A stretch of 64,000 nucleotides of DNA from Endocalyx cinctus (lineage: Eukaryota; Ascomycota; Sordariomycetes; Amphisphaeriales; Apiosporaceae): the NCBI GenBank assembly GCA_001600455.1, contig BCKC01000003.1:806001-870000 (forward strand), read 5' to 3'. Positions 38,012 through 48,982 of this stretch are shown piece after piece. The position numbers and the translations under genes were made by a program. The notes under the pieces are model-generated. The model saw nothing but the letters and a program-made list of their open reading frames with translations. It did no database searches and was not told where the DNA came from. Position 1 is the stretch's first letter; every line of letters begins with the position of its first letter.

Positions 38012-38801
38012 ATGGCGACGTCGCGAGCCATCTTCCGGGTAACAGCAGCTCCTGTAGCTACTGCTACTATTACCACCACTACCGCCGAAGCCGCCATCTC
38101 CGTCCGCGCCGCTCCCGCGCTCACTTCACCGATGCGCATAAATGTAAATACCACCGCGAGACGATGTTTTGGTCACGTTGCGACGGCGACTCGGATACCC
38201 GCGAAGAAGGCCTTACCTCGATCGCGGATCGAGTCGATTGCGAGGAAACTCGGTGGCGTTAGGTGGACTTCGGAGGCGGCTACGGGGAGTAAGATTTGGA
38301 GTTTTGAGGAGGTAAATTTTCTTTTATATACTCTTCCTCTCTTCTATATACTGCTATATGCTACTATAAAGACCCAAAAAAAAAAAAAAAAGCTAACAAA
38401 GATGACTCAACAAAAAACCACAGATCCAAGCCCTCACCTCCGAATCCGCCGATCCCGAGACCAAGAAAAAGAAGGTCACCATAATCGACGTGCGCGAACC
38501 CGGAGAACTGGCCTCGACCGGGCGAATCCCCGGCAGCGTGAACATCCCGATCACGTCGTCCCCGGACAGCTTCCACATCCCGGCCGAAGAGTTCGAGGAC
38601 CGGTTCGGGTTCGCGAGGCCGGACCCGACGGACGGAAAAAACAGCGAGGAGGGGGAGGAGGAGGTGATTTTTTACTGCAAGGCCGGCGTGCGTAGTCGGG
38701 CGGCGGCGGCGATCGCGCGGGAGGCCGGGTGGAAGCGCGTCGGCGAGTTTCCGGGTTCGTGGGTCGAGTGGGTTGGGAAGGGGGGGAGGGTTGAGCGGTG
38801 A
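38012..38801 (+). CDS. Rhodanese-domain protein, probably mitochondrial
   Basis: Exons 38012-38311 and 38424-38801; 678 nt, 225 aa. The first about 75 residues lack acidic residues and are rich in Ala, Thr and Arg, as in a mitochondrial presequence. A single rhodanese domain follows: VTIIDVREPGELASTGRIPGSVNIP, then the active-site loop FYCKAGVRSRAAA with the persulfide cysteine at residue 185, and the C-terminal FPGSWVEWV. It resembles the small fungal and yeast (Rdl1/Rdl2-type) thiosulfate sulfurtransferases. The active loop C-KAG-V-R is intact, so activity is likely. The intron has an A17 run before a GCTAAC branch point. Confidence 0.88.
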
Positions 38802-40484
38802 AGAAAGGGAAGGAAAGGGGAGGATGGATGGATGGACTTAGCTCCTGGTCTATTCGTTAAGATTACTCCTCTGGTCTGAAAGTGACCGGCGTTGCGAGTT
38901 CGCACCTCGTGGTTCGCAATGTACCCGCCGCTGAATCCGAGGTTTTCATCTCGTATGTACCTGATTCATATTGAACATTATATAACAGGTGCTCCTTCAA
39001 AGATCTGGGGCTTTTTCCCGAGTCATCGGGGATATTCATGGTTCTATGATAACCGGATACTCTAGTGTCCCACCCTCATTCAAGTTTATTACTTCCACTT
39101 CGTGGAATAAATCCCTCCATATTAAGATATTCGCAAAGTCATAGAAGTGTAGGAAAAAAGACTTCTCCTTAGGCAGCTTCATAGTATTTGTCGTCTCATG
39201 TGTCTTGCCAAGTTTTCTAAGCTATAGTCTCCGCATAGTAGAAAGGCAGCAATATTTCCTCTTCGCTTATTGGCAAGTTGCGGAGATACTACGTCGTCTA
39301 TCCACCTCCGTACCTCAACTCATTGCGCGGCTGTCAATTGTTCTTGCTTCAAGTCGGTGACCATATCCAGATGATGAATGTTTAGGTAGTTATATTTCTG
39401 CCTTGTTTGATTATCAATTCAGGTGTGATTGAAAAGTGAATTTTTCTTCCTTTTTCAATTCGCTTTTCTCATTGGCTCACCACATTTTCGGCTCCCTTTT
39501 TTTTTTTTTTTTTTTTTTTGAGTCATACCGTTAAAAAAAATACTACCTTGAGATTAGCCAGGCCATCAATTAACTCTCGTTTGGGGCCGGGAAGAGATAT
39601 GAATTTCCTGGTTCCAAATCATTGCCAAAAATTAGGTAAGGCTGTAAAGAACTACGTACTGTCAGCGGTCCAGCACCAAATAGAAGGCTGCTTTATAAGA
39701 TGACGCTATTGCAACGCGTCACGTCATGTACGGAACGGAGGTCCTGCATGATCAGGCAGCCTTTTTTCTTACCAACAACCCTCAGAGTTACGGTACCTAT
39801 CCGCAACCGTAAGCTTGAACGAATCGAGTGCCATACCGAACATCGAGACTTGCCGTCTGATTCATTTCCGATTCTCGCACGAGAAAGAAACATACAAAAA
39901 AAAAAGGGGGGTAAATACCTTGATCCCACTCTGGCACAGCCGCAAAAGTTAGATTATTAACCTGTAAGCAACCATGGTGTCGCGGTGCCAAGCCTGAAAT
40001 ATATGTACTCTTGCTTACCCTCCTGTTTACTTCCGATGACAGGGGAGAAGCCAGAGATGGTAGATATGTGCGTAGGTAGTGGTGATTAATGACCAAGCAA
40101 CGTTACGGCTCCGAAGTTGGTAAAAGGTGCACGGAAAATTTGTATTTTGATGACGAGGCCCGGCGATTGTGTTGTATGCAAGATTGGGGCGAGTGGTGTG
40201 GACTAGATCATGGATGGTGACGATATAATGCTCGTATTATGTATATTGATCGTATTTTCTGCAGATTCACAATTCATCGTCTATAAGTATCTGGGTTATA
40301 TGTACTTTTTTGAGACGAAGGATCGCTCATCTCATCACCAACTCGTATACATCAAGCAGCTAATTTTACCAAAGTCTATATTTGTCTTGTAGCTATATAA
40401 ATAACAACCAGTCTCCGTTACCTCTACTACAAAACCACAAGTTACAAGAAGCAAAAAAGAAAATCTCCTCTCGCTCAGTTCACA
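38802..40484. other. Intergenic between the rhodanese gene and a small Ser-rich gene
   Basis: Contains a GATG repeat (38822-38836) and a T23 run at 39497-39519. Overlapping frames at 39693-39960 on both strands have no recognisable features. The last 100 nt should be the 5' UTR of the following gene. Confidence 0.5.
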
Positions 40485-40760
40485 ATGAGTTCCTCGCAGA
40501 ATCCCAACATGAACACCGACTCCTCCTCCATCCGCACAACCAGCACCTTCAGCAGCACCCGAGCCTTAGTCAAAGACAAGTTCAGCAACCTCAAGCGACC
40601 ATTCTCCTCGTCCTCCTCTTCCAAGAGCAAAGGCGATTCTAGCGGTAGCGGAAGCAGCAGTAGCAACAATAATACGGCACCGGCTACTGTAACCAATGAG
40701 CAAGAAAAGAAATTGGTTAAGAAGGCCGAGCGGAATGCCGTGCAGATGAACAGCTTTTAA
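40485..40760 (+). CDS. Small serine-rich hypothetical protein
   Basis: A single exon of 276 nt encodes 91 aa. The protein is Ser/Asn-rich and probably disordered, with a central basic patch (ALVKDKFSNLKRPF) and a C-terminal predicted helix (EQEKKLVKKAERNAVQMNSF). The start ATG follows a good A-rich context (TTCACAATGAG). The C-ending codon choice of the first half fits a real gene more than chance sequence. I do not recognise a family and suggest no function. It is convergent with ASK1. Confidence 0.5.
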   Translation: MSSSQNPNMNTDSSSIRTTSTFSSTRALVKDKFSNLKRPFSSSSSSKSKGDSSGSGSSSSNNNTAPATVTNEQEKKLVKKAERNAVQMNSF

Positions 40761-41456
40761 GTTTGACTTTTCTCTCTGTCTTCATCCCCCCGCAGGAGAG
40801 AGAGGGAATAGGGTCGGGAGGTAAAAAAAGGGTCGAAAGAAGTGGTAGTAAACACCACCCATACCGTTTTATATAAGTAACATGGCCTTCATTCATGACA
40901 AAAGCCTGCAGGGCGTTTTGGGGGAGGGGGGTTATTACCATATAAAGAGGGAACGGGAACGGTACCCTATCCCCCAAACGCCCTCCCGGTATATGATATA
41001 ATGGCAGTAATGATAATAATAAGGGGCATGTGGAGGAATCGAGCTGGGAAGGGAGGAAAGAAAACCGCCGAATGAATATAGGAAGGAAACGATAATAACA
41101 AAATAGGAGATACGAATGCTCTTTGGGGGTTAGGCTGGAAAAGAAAGTACGACGACCACGAACGTTCCCGAGGCAGTTTGGAGGTGGAAAATAGGGGTAT
41201 CTTAATGCTATTTAGCTTTTATCTATCTTTATCATCGTCAATAATATGTTTTCTATTCAGTCTCTCTCTTGAAAAGATGCACCCCTTCTTTCCCCTGTCC
41301 AGGTCAATATGCATACGCATTTAGTCTCCTCACTCTAATATTGACATATAATATGACCTAATGATCAATTTTCCTTCTTTTCTCTTATACTACTAAGAGC
41401 CAAGAGAAAGAGTACAAAACTAAATATTCCGAGGAGTATCACGGGTTGTATTCATA
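40761..41456. other. Convergent intergenic region with an inverted repeat
   Basis: 3' ends of the Ser-rich gene and ASK1. An imperfect inverted repeat (AGGGCGTTTTGGGGGA near 40910-40925 against its complement near 40970-40983) could form a hairpin with a loop of about 45 nt. No gene recognised. Confidence 0.5.
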
Positions 41457-43201
41457 TCAAAACGTATCATCGAGAATGTCCTGATTCATCTTAACCATCG
41501 TCGGGCTATACTCAGAAGACTCTTCCGGTTGGGCGCCAGCTGTGATGAGGATATCATCCACAATACGCTTGCTCACCTCTCGGGCTGTATATGCACACAT
41601 AGCATCTCCAGTTAGTAAAAGCTCCTGAAAGAGAGGGACATATTCGTCTTTTTTTTTTTTTTTTTTTGAAAGGGGGGATAAAAACAACGTACCAGGCGTC
41701 TGCATTAATTTACTAGGCGGCAACGCGAACTGGATCGTCTTCGGCGGGCTCATACCGCCGAACAGGACGCCACCGGTATCATCCTCGCCGAACTCGTCCT
41801 CGTCGCTCTCCCACGTGATCTCGTCCGGGTCCTTGATCGACTTGCCCTTGCCACCGCTCTTGACGTCGGCGAAGATATCCCTCCGCCTCGCCGTCGCCGG
41901 CGTCTGGACGCTAACGCCGGGCGTCCTGGGCTCGTCGCGGACGGCGCCGGGGCCACCGCCACCGCCGCGGCCGCGCCCGCCGCGACCGGGCGTCATCGTG
42001 TACAGGTCGCTGCGCAGCTTCGGGACCGTCATCTCGGGCGAGCTCGCGGGGCTGTCGGCCCAGAGGGCGCGGCGGGTCCGGTCCTCCTCGTCGGCGTAGT
42101 TGTTTTCCGCTTCGGTCTTGATCTTCTGCGGCGATCGTCGTTGTCGTTGCGGGCTCTTGTTCTCGCCGGCGAAGAGCGGCGGCGCCGTCTTGTGCGGCGT
42201 CGCCTGCACGCGGTAGTTCTTGTCGAGCAGCCGGTGCAGCAGCGGGTCCTTGTTCCGGCCGCGGCTGGCCGAGCGCGGCCGCTGCTGCTGCTGGGTCGGC
42301 TCGTCGAGGAGGAGCGACGAGGAGGATCGCGGCGTCATGGTCATGTCCGGCAGCTTCGTCGTCGTCGCGTACGCGGGCAGATCCACGGTGGCGTCGTCTT
42401 CGTCGTCGGCCTCGCGGCCGCGGATACCCGCCGTCGCCGTCGCCGTCGCTTCTTCTTCCTCTTCTTCGCCGTCGTCTTCTCCCGCCGCTATCCAGTCTTC
42501 CTTCCCCTTCATCTTCCCCTTGAGCGGGGAACCGCCGGCTCCGACGTGCGCTCCTCCTCCCCCTCCTCCCATTTTGATCGATTTGGTGGTCGGCGGACGC
42601 GGGGTGCTGCCGGACATCTCGTCGTCGAGCACGAGGAGAGAGTCGTCGACGTGCTGGCGCTGGTACGCGGTCCGCTCGACGGTGGCGGTAGCGTCGTCTT
42701 CGCCTTCCTGAGCCGTGTTGTCGTAGTCCGAGGTGGTGTTGGCGGTGCTGTCCTCGAGGTTCGTGGTCTCGTCGGCTCGGGTCGTTTCGCCTTCCTCGCC
42801 TACCAGCTCTTCGTAACCCGATAGCGAGACGTTTGCGGAAGCCTCGAAGAATTGTTTCCAAAACTATGTGACATGATCGTTAGCTCTTGTTTACGGGGAG
42901 TACGAGGTAGATTGAGTGAGAGAGAGAAACGTACCTTGGAAGCTTCCCACACATTCTTTGAATGCTCCCCATATTGTTCTACTAGAGGTAGGATACTAGT
43001 GGTGACTATACGGTGGGCTTTACTGAAGTTGTGGTCGATCTCTGTTGTCAAGTTTCAGTTGTTGGTTGACCGTTTCTTCAGAGTAAATGGTGGTAACAGG
43101 AGATATTTACCTTGCAGCGTCAATGTAATAGACTGTTCCAATCGTTCAAGCTCTTCCGTAAGAGTTAAGTTTCTCCCGGTCGAAGGGCCTGGTCGAGACA
43201 T
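41457..43201 (-). CDS. ASK1: DASH/DAM1 kinetochore complex subunit Ask1
   Basis: Ask1 is part of the ring-forming DASH complex that couples kinetochores to spindle microtubules. Exons (minus): 43201-43111, 43041-42935, 42863-41693 and 41647-41457; 1560 nt, 519 aa. The conserved Ask1 domain is at the N-terminus: LTEELERLEQSITLTLQEIDHNFSKAHRIVTTSILPLVEQYG, then WEASKFWKQFFEASANVSLSGYEE. The middle is long, disordered and GC-rich, with many Ser/Thr-Pro sites (STPRPP, TPGRGG, SPPKT) suiting CDK control, as known for yeast Ask1. The C-terminal block YTAREVSKRIVDDILITAGA...SEYSPTMVKMNQDILDDTF is strongly conserved. The last intron (41692-41648) is only 45 nt, in frame and stop-free, so it could also be retained and add 15 residues. 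Confidence 0.92.
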
Positions 43202-44318
43202 TTTGACCAAAAATGGGTTGGGTTTACAGGTTATAGGGAGAAGTTGTCGGATTGTATGAAGGCATAAAGTAAATATGACAGAATAAATTATGACTTAACT
43301 TAGTACGTATAATAACTTTTTGCCCCGCATCGCGAGTTGGACGCGACCACTAAATCCCCCACTATTTACTTTCAACTTCTCACAACTATTGTATAGTCAG
43401 GTATTCATATATTCATATATTTATACATAAGAATGAATAATCTATGCGACGGAAAACAAAATCATTAACCTCAAGGGAAAGGGTTGAAATTTTATGAAAT
43501 ATAGCACTATGATCTATTGCTTGGCTGGATTGATTTTCAGATACTGATCTCTTTATTTAGTCCGCAAAAGGTCACAGTTAATACCAACGCTGAGCGTCTC
43601 AATTCCTTACAGAAAAATGTTCATTGTGCTGAGATTTGTTAAGAAGATTGCTAAGTATGATAATACTGGCATAAGTAAAGCTCGGAGAACTGAATTTTGA
43701 GACAGGAGACTCAAATTTTAATTCTATACTGTAAGGAGTCAAGGTGTCTTGAATTCTTAAGTGCTCAACATTCCTTTATATACACCCGTCCCACTCTCCC
43801 CTTCCTCTATTAAGTTATTATGATCATAGTCTGGAAGTATCGCACTATGTTGCATCTTGTGGATGGTACATATTCCATTCCCAAATGGTCGATAGATTTG
43901 GATATTTGTCTACGTGAGCGGTATCGGAAGTCTTCCAAAATTAACATCTGGGATACCGCCCCTCATGATGGTGAGGATAACAATCTGCCTGCCTTAAGGG
44001 GAGGCCAAGAAGGCAATGGCTACGACGAGACCGGATTACGTCCCGAAAACTAGAGCTTCTTAATTGCAACTGACTGAAGAGAGTTCTAGTCGTATCAGAT
44101 GATCTATTGCCAGAAACCGAAGTCAGTGAGAGGTTATAGAAGATACTATATGCTCCTTTTACTGAGAGGGGGTTTATATCGGATATCTTTTTTTTTGACG
44201 TATCTTTAATTGTAGATGTAAATCAATCCAGATTCTGATGTAACACCTCTTTGCAACATATTTCCTTTTTTTTTTTTTTTCGTTAAATATAAACCAGTAT
44301 GAATTCGTAGGGGTATCT
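43202..44318. other. Intergenic: ASK1 promoter and 3' flank of the GCP gene
   Basis: AT-rich with a T16 run at about 44265-44280. A 77-codon frame at 43820-44053 (plus) has no family match I can recognise. Nothing else supported. Confidence 0.5.
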
Positions 44319-47201
44319 TCAGCTAAAAACATTCAAGTCCTTTCTTGTACGACCGTAATAACCCGACATATCTAACTTCATCAGAAGCCTATTTATCGTG
44401 TTCTCGTCCTTCTGCTCATCCTTTCGCCCGTCCTTTTCGCTGAGGCCACGGCATACCGTTATGAACACGTCTACTTTCTTCTTAAAAGTACCGTATTCCC
44501 CCTGTAGAGCGTTACCATCTATTCCCGTCCCGTCTTTCGAGTGAACCAGCTTGACAAATCGAAGTATGCAGCTGAATATATCCTCTAACAACTTCAACAC
44601 GGGTTGCTGCCGCTTTCGCAGTAAAAGAGTATGCATGATCCCGTCCAACATCTGTTCGTGTTTCTCACGCACATCGTCGGGGCTCAACGACCGAGTCCCC
44701 TGTTCGAAATCAAGCTCGTCGTCTCGCAAATCCGATTCGACCTTATCGAGCCAGGCTTCAAATCGCTGCCATGGCTCCTCAATACCCGTATCAAAGAAGT
44801 AGGTGCTGATGCTCGACACAAAGTGTTGAGCCTCGAAGCGGAAGCGTAACCAAGTATTATTGATGCCTGGGCCGTGTCTTATCGTTTGGGTCGTAGCTCG
44901 AAACAATTGGCTCATGACGTACAACATCCGGAGCACACGCAACAATACTCTAAATATTCTATCATACTTGACCAACACTACCGGCGGAATAATGGGAGAT
45001 AGTGCCGTAGGGGTCTTATACGATAATCGTAAGAAGTCAAGGGCTTCAAGCGAGCTGGGGTCCATACATTTATCAATTTCTTCTGGCGACAGGTCCCGCA
45101 CCGAGAAACTTAGATCCCCAGGGAGCTCCTCAGAATCATCTCGTTTCGAACCGTGCAACTGGGATGATGATAATGACGACGACGACGTTGGCTGGTAGCT
45201 CTCGTTAAGAACTCCCATTAACGCCAGTCGGAGTTCCGAACTCGCCGGAGGCCAATTCTCCCTTCCGGTTAGCCGGAGGCCCATAACACCACCGTTCAGG
45301 GCGACACCCGCTTGGCGTTCGGCTGTATCAAGATCTGGATCAAATAGCGCATGGGAGAGTCGGCTGCAGAAAACTCCATTTCCTAGGAGGTGGAATTCCT
45401 TTTGTACACGAAGATTTTCGCGCATGTCGTGCACGCTGAAAAGGAGCTTCATGTACTCTCGGTTAATTAACCGGGCCTGGGTCGTGACCAAAGGTCCGAA
45501 TGAGTGCAATGGTATAAGAGACCAGTGTGGACTGAAGGACGTTTCTGTCTGCTGTGAATTAAACAGTTCCGCAGCGAGTCCTTCCTGCAATAAGCGTGGT
45601 ATGCGCTCCTCTTGCGTATTGGTAGCTGGGGGCTGATCGAGCTGTCTGATTGATGCTAATAATCGCCCCTCGAGCTGGAAAGCCTCTTGTCCGAAAAACT
45701 CCAGTCGGTGGTCATATAAGGAAGCACGAAACGGAGTTTCCCGGGGCTCGGGTGTCACTTTGAGTATTTTCCGTTTAGACTCGTGAATCTTTTGTACAAG
45801 AGATTTCTCGTAGCACCTAGCTTTCTCTTGAAATTGTTGGATAGTATTCCAATCAAAATTCCATTGGAGCGGGGGAGGATCTGCCGAAAGAACAAAGTTC
45901 ACGTGGCAAAGTGGGTGTTCAGGATGATGTTCTCGCAGGAGTCGTAAGTTCTTACCGCCCTCGAATATGACCAAGGCAACATCGTTAGGAACAAAACTTG
46001 GCATACGCTCTTCGTCAAGGACGTAGTCGCGTTCTTCAGACTCAACACCGGAGTCGTCCATGATCGAAATGTTTTCGACCTTGACGAAACTCTTTCCAGG
46101 ACCATCTTTAGTTAAGAGGATACCTTCTTCTGCCTTAAGTCCAATCCATTTTGTTACGAAGTCGATCCAGGGCTCGGAGACACGGCACAATACCTCGTGC
46201 ATAATATCGCGCTGCGAAGTATCACCGTGTTCTAAAGCCTGCGTCTCTTCAAAAATTAACGATAGCATCTGTTCGTCAGACTTCGTTTGTTTTGTCTTCG
46301 TGACCAGTCGTTTAAAGTAGACGAGAAGAGAGTGTATAGGACGAGCAAGCATCTGCAGCTGGAGTAGAGATTTTAACTTCCTCACGCGATCTCCGACCTG
46401 AGTTTGTATAGCAAGAAGAAGCACGTCGATAGTCTTAGCGAGGGCGACCCGAGCGGCACCCGGATGTGTCTTGTAAGTTCGCTGGACATAACTTGAGAGG
46501 AATCGAGTGGTTGTTCCGCAATCTAAGCACAGAGCTTCGAGACCTTGTAGTACTTTGGAGGAATAGCCTGATATCCTCATACGATCGAGGTCTGATATGA
46601 AGCTGTCTTTGGATTCGTCCCAGACGAAGAAGACTGAGCCCCGACCTAGAACAAGAGCTGACAGAGCTGCGAGGTATGGATTACTTTGAATGACGCGATA
46701 TTCGGTCTCACCTATACCAAGAGGATCCCCGGGAGACATGATTGCAGCATCATAAATACCCTGACCAGCTTCTGTTATGAATAAAGGCCTGGTTTGTGGT
46801 GTCTCCGGCATGGTAAAGGCGTCCCACGTCTTGAGCTCGGGCTCTGCAACCGACGGCACATCGCTTTGAAGCCATTTCTCATCAGGTATATCCAGATGGT
46901 ACAACTGGGTATCATGAAGTAATTCTGGTATGCCAGAAGACGAAGGCTCCGGCACAGGCTCCGGCCCGGACCCGGATAATCTAGGCGCATATTGACTATC
47001 AAAGTCTAAAAATTCGGGCAATTTAAAGAATTCATTTGTAGTAACTGTTTCGGCGCTGATGAGCTTTTCGGGAAGATTTCCCGACTCCTGAATGCTAGGA
47101 CTGAAAAACTGGTCTCTGGAATCTCGTACCAAGTTTAACCACCGGGAGGAATGGTTGTAGTCGGGGAACGCGAAGACATCAGCAGGGTCTTTGCCCGCCA
47201 T
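44319..47201 (-). CDS. Gamma-tubulin complex component, GCP5/GCP6 type (Spc97/Spc98 family)
   Basis: An intronless frame of 2883 nt encodes 960 aa. GCP proteins build the gamma-tubulin ring complex that nucleates microtubules at spindle pole bodies. The N-terminal GRIP1 region is seen in ...YRVIQSNPYLAALSALVLGRGSVFFVW and in GLEALCLDCGTTTRFLSSYVQ. The C-terminal half has the GRIP2 pattern: LINREYMKLLFSVHDMRENL, LLGNGVFCSRLSHALFD, then VLVKYDRIFRVLLRVLRMLYVMSQLFR and FVSSISTYFFDTGIEEPWQRFE. The divergent sequence and mid-size fit the GCP5/6 group of filamentous fungi rather than GCP2 or GCP3. I cannot separate GCP5 from GCP6 by eye. It shares a divergent promoter region with EAF7. Confidence 0.88.
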   Translation of the reverse strand: MAGKDPADVFAFPDYNHSSRWLNLVRDSRDQFFSPSIQESGNLPEKLISAETVTTNEFFKLPEFLDFDSQYAPRLSGSGPEPVPEPSSSGIPELLHDTQLYHLDIPDEKWLQSDVPSVAEPELKTWDAFTMPETPQTRPLFITEAGQGIYDAAIMSPGDPLGIGETEYRVIQSNPYLAALSALVLGRGSVFFVWDESKDSFISDLDRMRISGYSSKVLQGLEALCLDCGTTTRFLSSYVQRTYKTHPGAARVALAKTIDVLLLAIQTQVGDRVRKLKSLLQLQMLARPIHSLLVYFKRLVTKTKQTKSDEQMLSLIFEETQALEHGDTSQRDIMHEVLCRVSEPWIDFVTKWIGLKAEEGILLTKDGPGKSFVKVENISIMDDSGVESEERDYVLDEERMPSFVPNDVALVIFEGGKNLRLLREHHPEHPLCHVNFVLSADPPPLQWNFDWNTIQQFQEKARCYEKSLVQKIHESKRKILKVTPEPRETPFRASLYDHRLEFFGQEAFQLEGRLLASIRQLDQPPATNTQEERIPRLLQEGLAAELFNSQQTETSFSPHWSLIPLHSFGPLVTTQARLINREYMKLLFSVHDMRENLRVQKEFHLLGNGVFCSRLSHALFDPDLDTAERQAGVALNGGVMGLRLTGRENWPPASSELRLALMGVLNESYQPTSSSSLSSSQLHGSKRDDSEELPGDLSFSVRDLSPEEIDKCMDPSSLEALDFLRLSYKTPTALSPIIPPVVLVKYDRIFRVLLRVLRMLYVMSQLFRATTQTIRHGPGINNTWLRFRFEAQHFVSSISTYFFDTGIEEPWQRFEAWLDKVESDLRDDELDFEQGTRSLSPDDVREKHEQMLDGIMHTLLLRKRQQPVLKLLEDIFSCILRFVKLVHSKDGTGIDGNALQGEYGTFKKKVDVFITVCRGLSEKDGRKDEQKDENTINRLLMKLDMSGYYGRTRKDLNVFS

Positions 47202-47865
47202 TGCTGTGATTGTAGAACAGCACTGTTCATTTCCCCAAGATAAACGGGTTATTTCGATTTCATCTTATATCACATATGATTTTGAAATAAAATATATTGG
47301 CCGGGATATATTATGAGAAGAGTAATACATGAATTGATGTTGACTTCAATAAGAGTCGCGTCAATCTGCAATACACGTCTTTGCTCATATTCATAAAATA
47401 ATTGCATAAGTTACTAACCTAATAAAGACTAGCGAGGGGTACTATTCTACTGTACTACTCAGCTACTGTAGCTGTCTGGTTGTGTAGTATCACTGTACAA
47501 ATTAGGTACCTAACTGCCTATTTACTTAGTAAATACGGAGTACAGGAGCAGTAATGTACAGTATATAAGTACTGACTATAGTCACTAAACCCAGGCGCTC
47601 GGGAAGTTTCAGATGTCGAGACTCGACAAAGCTTCCCCAGCTTCTCTAAAAGCAAGCTCCTAAGCTTTTTTTTTTTTAACGAGCTTTCTTCATATGTAAA
47701 TAATCGACAGATTTCAACTACTTTACAGCATCATTGCAAATAATGACGATTTTGGTCACATTCCGTTGACATAATTCTAGAGTTAGAAATTACTGTGTAT
47801 GAATCAAGCTGCATTTCATATCATTCGTCTTAATTTCTTGCTTAGAAGCTTAAGAAGTAAACATC
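47202..47865. other. Divergent promoter region of the GCP gene and EAF7
   Basis: 664 nt between two start codons. It includes TACCTAACTGCC-type words and a TACGGAGTAC motif at 47534-47543. No gene seen. Confidence 0.5.
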
Positions 47866-48982
47866 ATGCCTCCAAAGCGAAAACCGAAAACTAGCCTCGC
47901 TGAGGTCTCTACACCAAGAGCAGCCTCCACACCCGGCACGCGCGATGAAGATGCTATGGATATAGATACGCCTCAGGCTGCGGATACACCACGTGCCGCC
48001 GACACCCCAACGGCTTCGAAGCCCAGTTTACCTTCAGCTTCTGAGATTTTAAATAATCTCTGGAGTGAGGATCAGCTGTCTTCCCTGTTTAAGGCAATTA
48101 TGAGATGGAAGCCGTCGGGTATTGTTCTCACCTCTCAAGAGAGAGTTCACCTCATATACTATTCAATTGATTCACTAACACCAATTCTTCTGTTCGACAG
48201 GTGTACACAAGCACTTCCGCATCGTCGCCGTATCGGAACACCTTCGCAACCATGGCATCGACCCAGACATACACACTCATACGCGCATCCCGGGAATATG
48301 GAAAAAGCTCTCAGAATTTTATAATATGGATCTGATTAATGAGCGCGACAACTCTTTTGATTACCCGGGTGAAGAGCCAGAAGACAAGTACAAATCTTTC
48401 GACCTTCCCCCCGATGAGTTCCATGATTTGATGTGGGCGCGTGCCGCCGCCGCACCGGGCGAGGAGAGCGGCAACGAGTCCGCCGGAGACGAGGATGCTG
48501 GAGCCACGTCGACGAGAGCCACTAGGAAACGCAAACGCGCCGGGACTAATACCGCTGACAGCGCTAGTGTCGCTGGAAGCAGCACCGCCAAGACGCGAAG
48601 ATCTAGTACTGTCGAGGACACCGACGATCAAGACACACCTGCCCCCAGTAGTCCTGTGGGAAGGAAAGGTCGCGGAGGTCGGACACGGCAGGCTTCGCGC
48701 GCCACTACGAGGCTGTCTAGCAGCAAACCCGAACAGCAGGACGACGATGACGACGGCGACGACGACGGTAACGACGAAGAAGAGGAAGCCGAGGACGAAG
48801 AAGGCGAAGGAGATGACGGCGAAGACGACGAGGATAACGAGGATGAAGAAGAGGAAGAAGAGGACAAAGAACAGCAAGAAGAAAGCGAAACTCCGACTAC
48901 TAGATCTGGACGTGGTAGCGTCGCGGGGAGAGGACGAGGTCGTGGTAGAGGGCGCGGAAAAGGGCGCCGTAGAGGAGCTTGA
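47866..48982 (+). CDS. EAF7: NuA4 histone acetyltransferase subunit Eaf7
   Basis: Eaf7 (MRGBP in animals) belongs to the Eaf3/5/7 module of NuA4. Exons 47866-48118 and 48201-48982; 1035 nt, 344 aa. The CT20/Eaf7 domain is clear: WSEDQLSSLFKAIMRWKPSGVHKHFRIVAVSEHLRNHG, then TRIPGIWKKLSEFYNMDLINERDNSF and FDLPPDEFHDLMWARA. Before it lies a short linker with TP repeats (AADTPRAADTPTA). The C-terminal half is disordered: a Ser/Thr-rich stretch, a very acidic block (about 290-320 of the protein) and a basic RGRGRGRGRGKGRRRG tail that may bind nucleic acid. Confidence 0.93.

Noticed and set aside
41911..42861. Long frames in other phases over ASK1 (41911-42861 minus, 42141-42824 plus)
   Set aside because: They overlap the GC-rich middle of ASK1 and give Arg/Ala/Val-rich low-complexity proteins, a typical shadow effect.
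43820..44053. 77-codon frame between ASK1 and the GCP gene
   Set aside because: No splice partners, no recognisable motif and AT-rich surroundings. A degraded gene remnant cannot be excluded.
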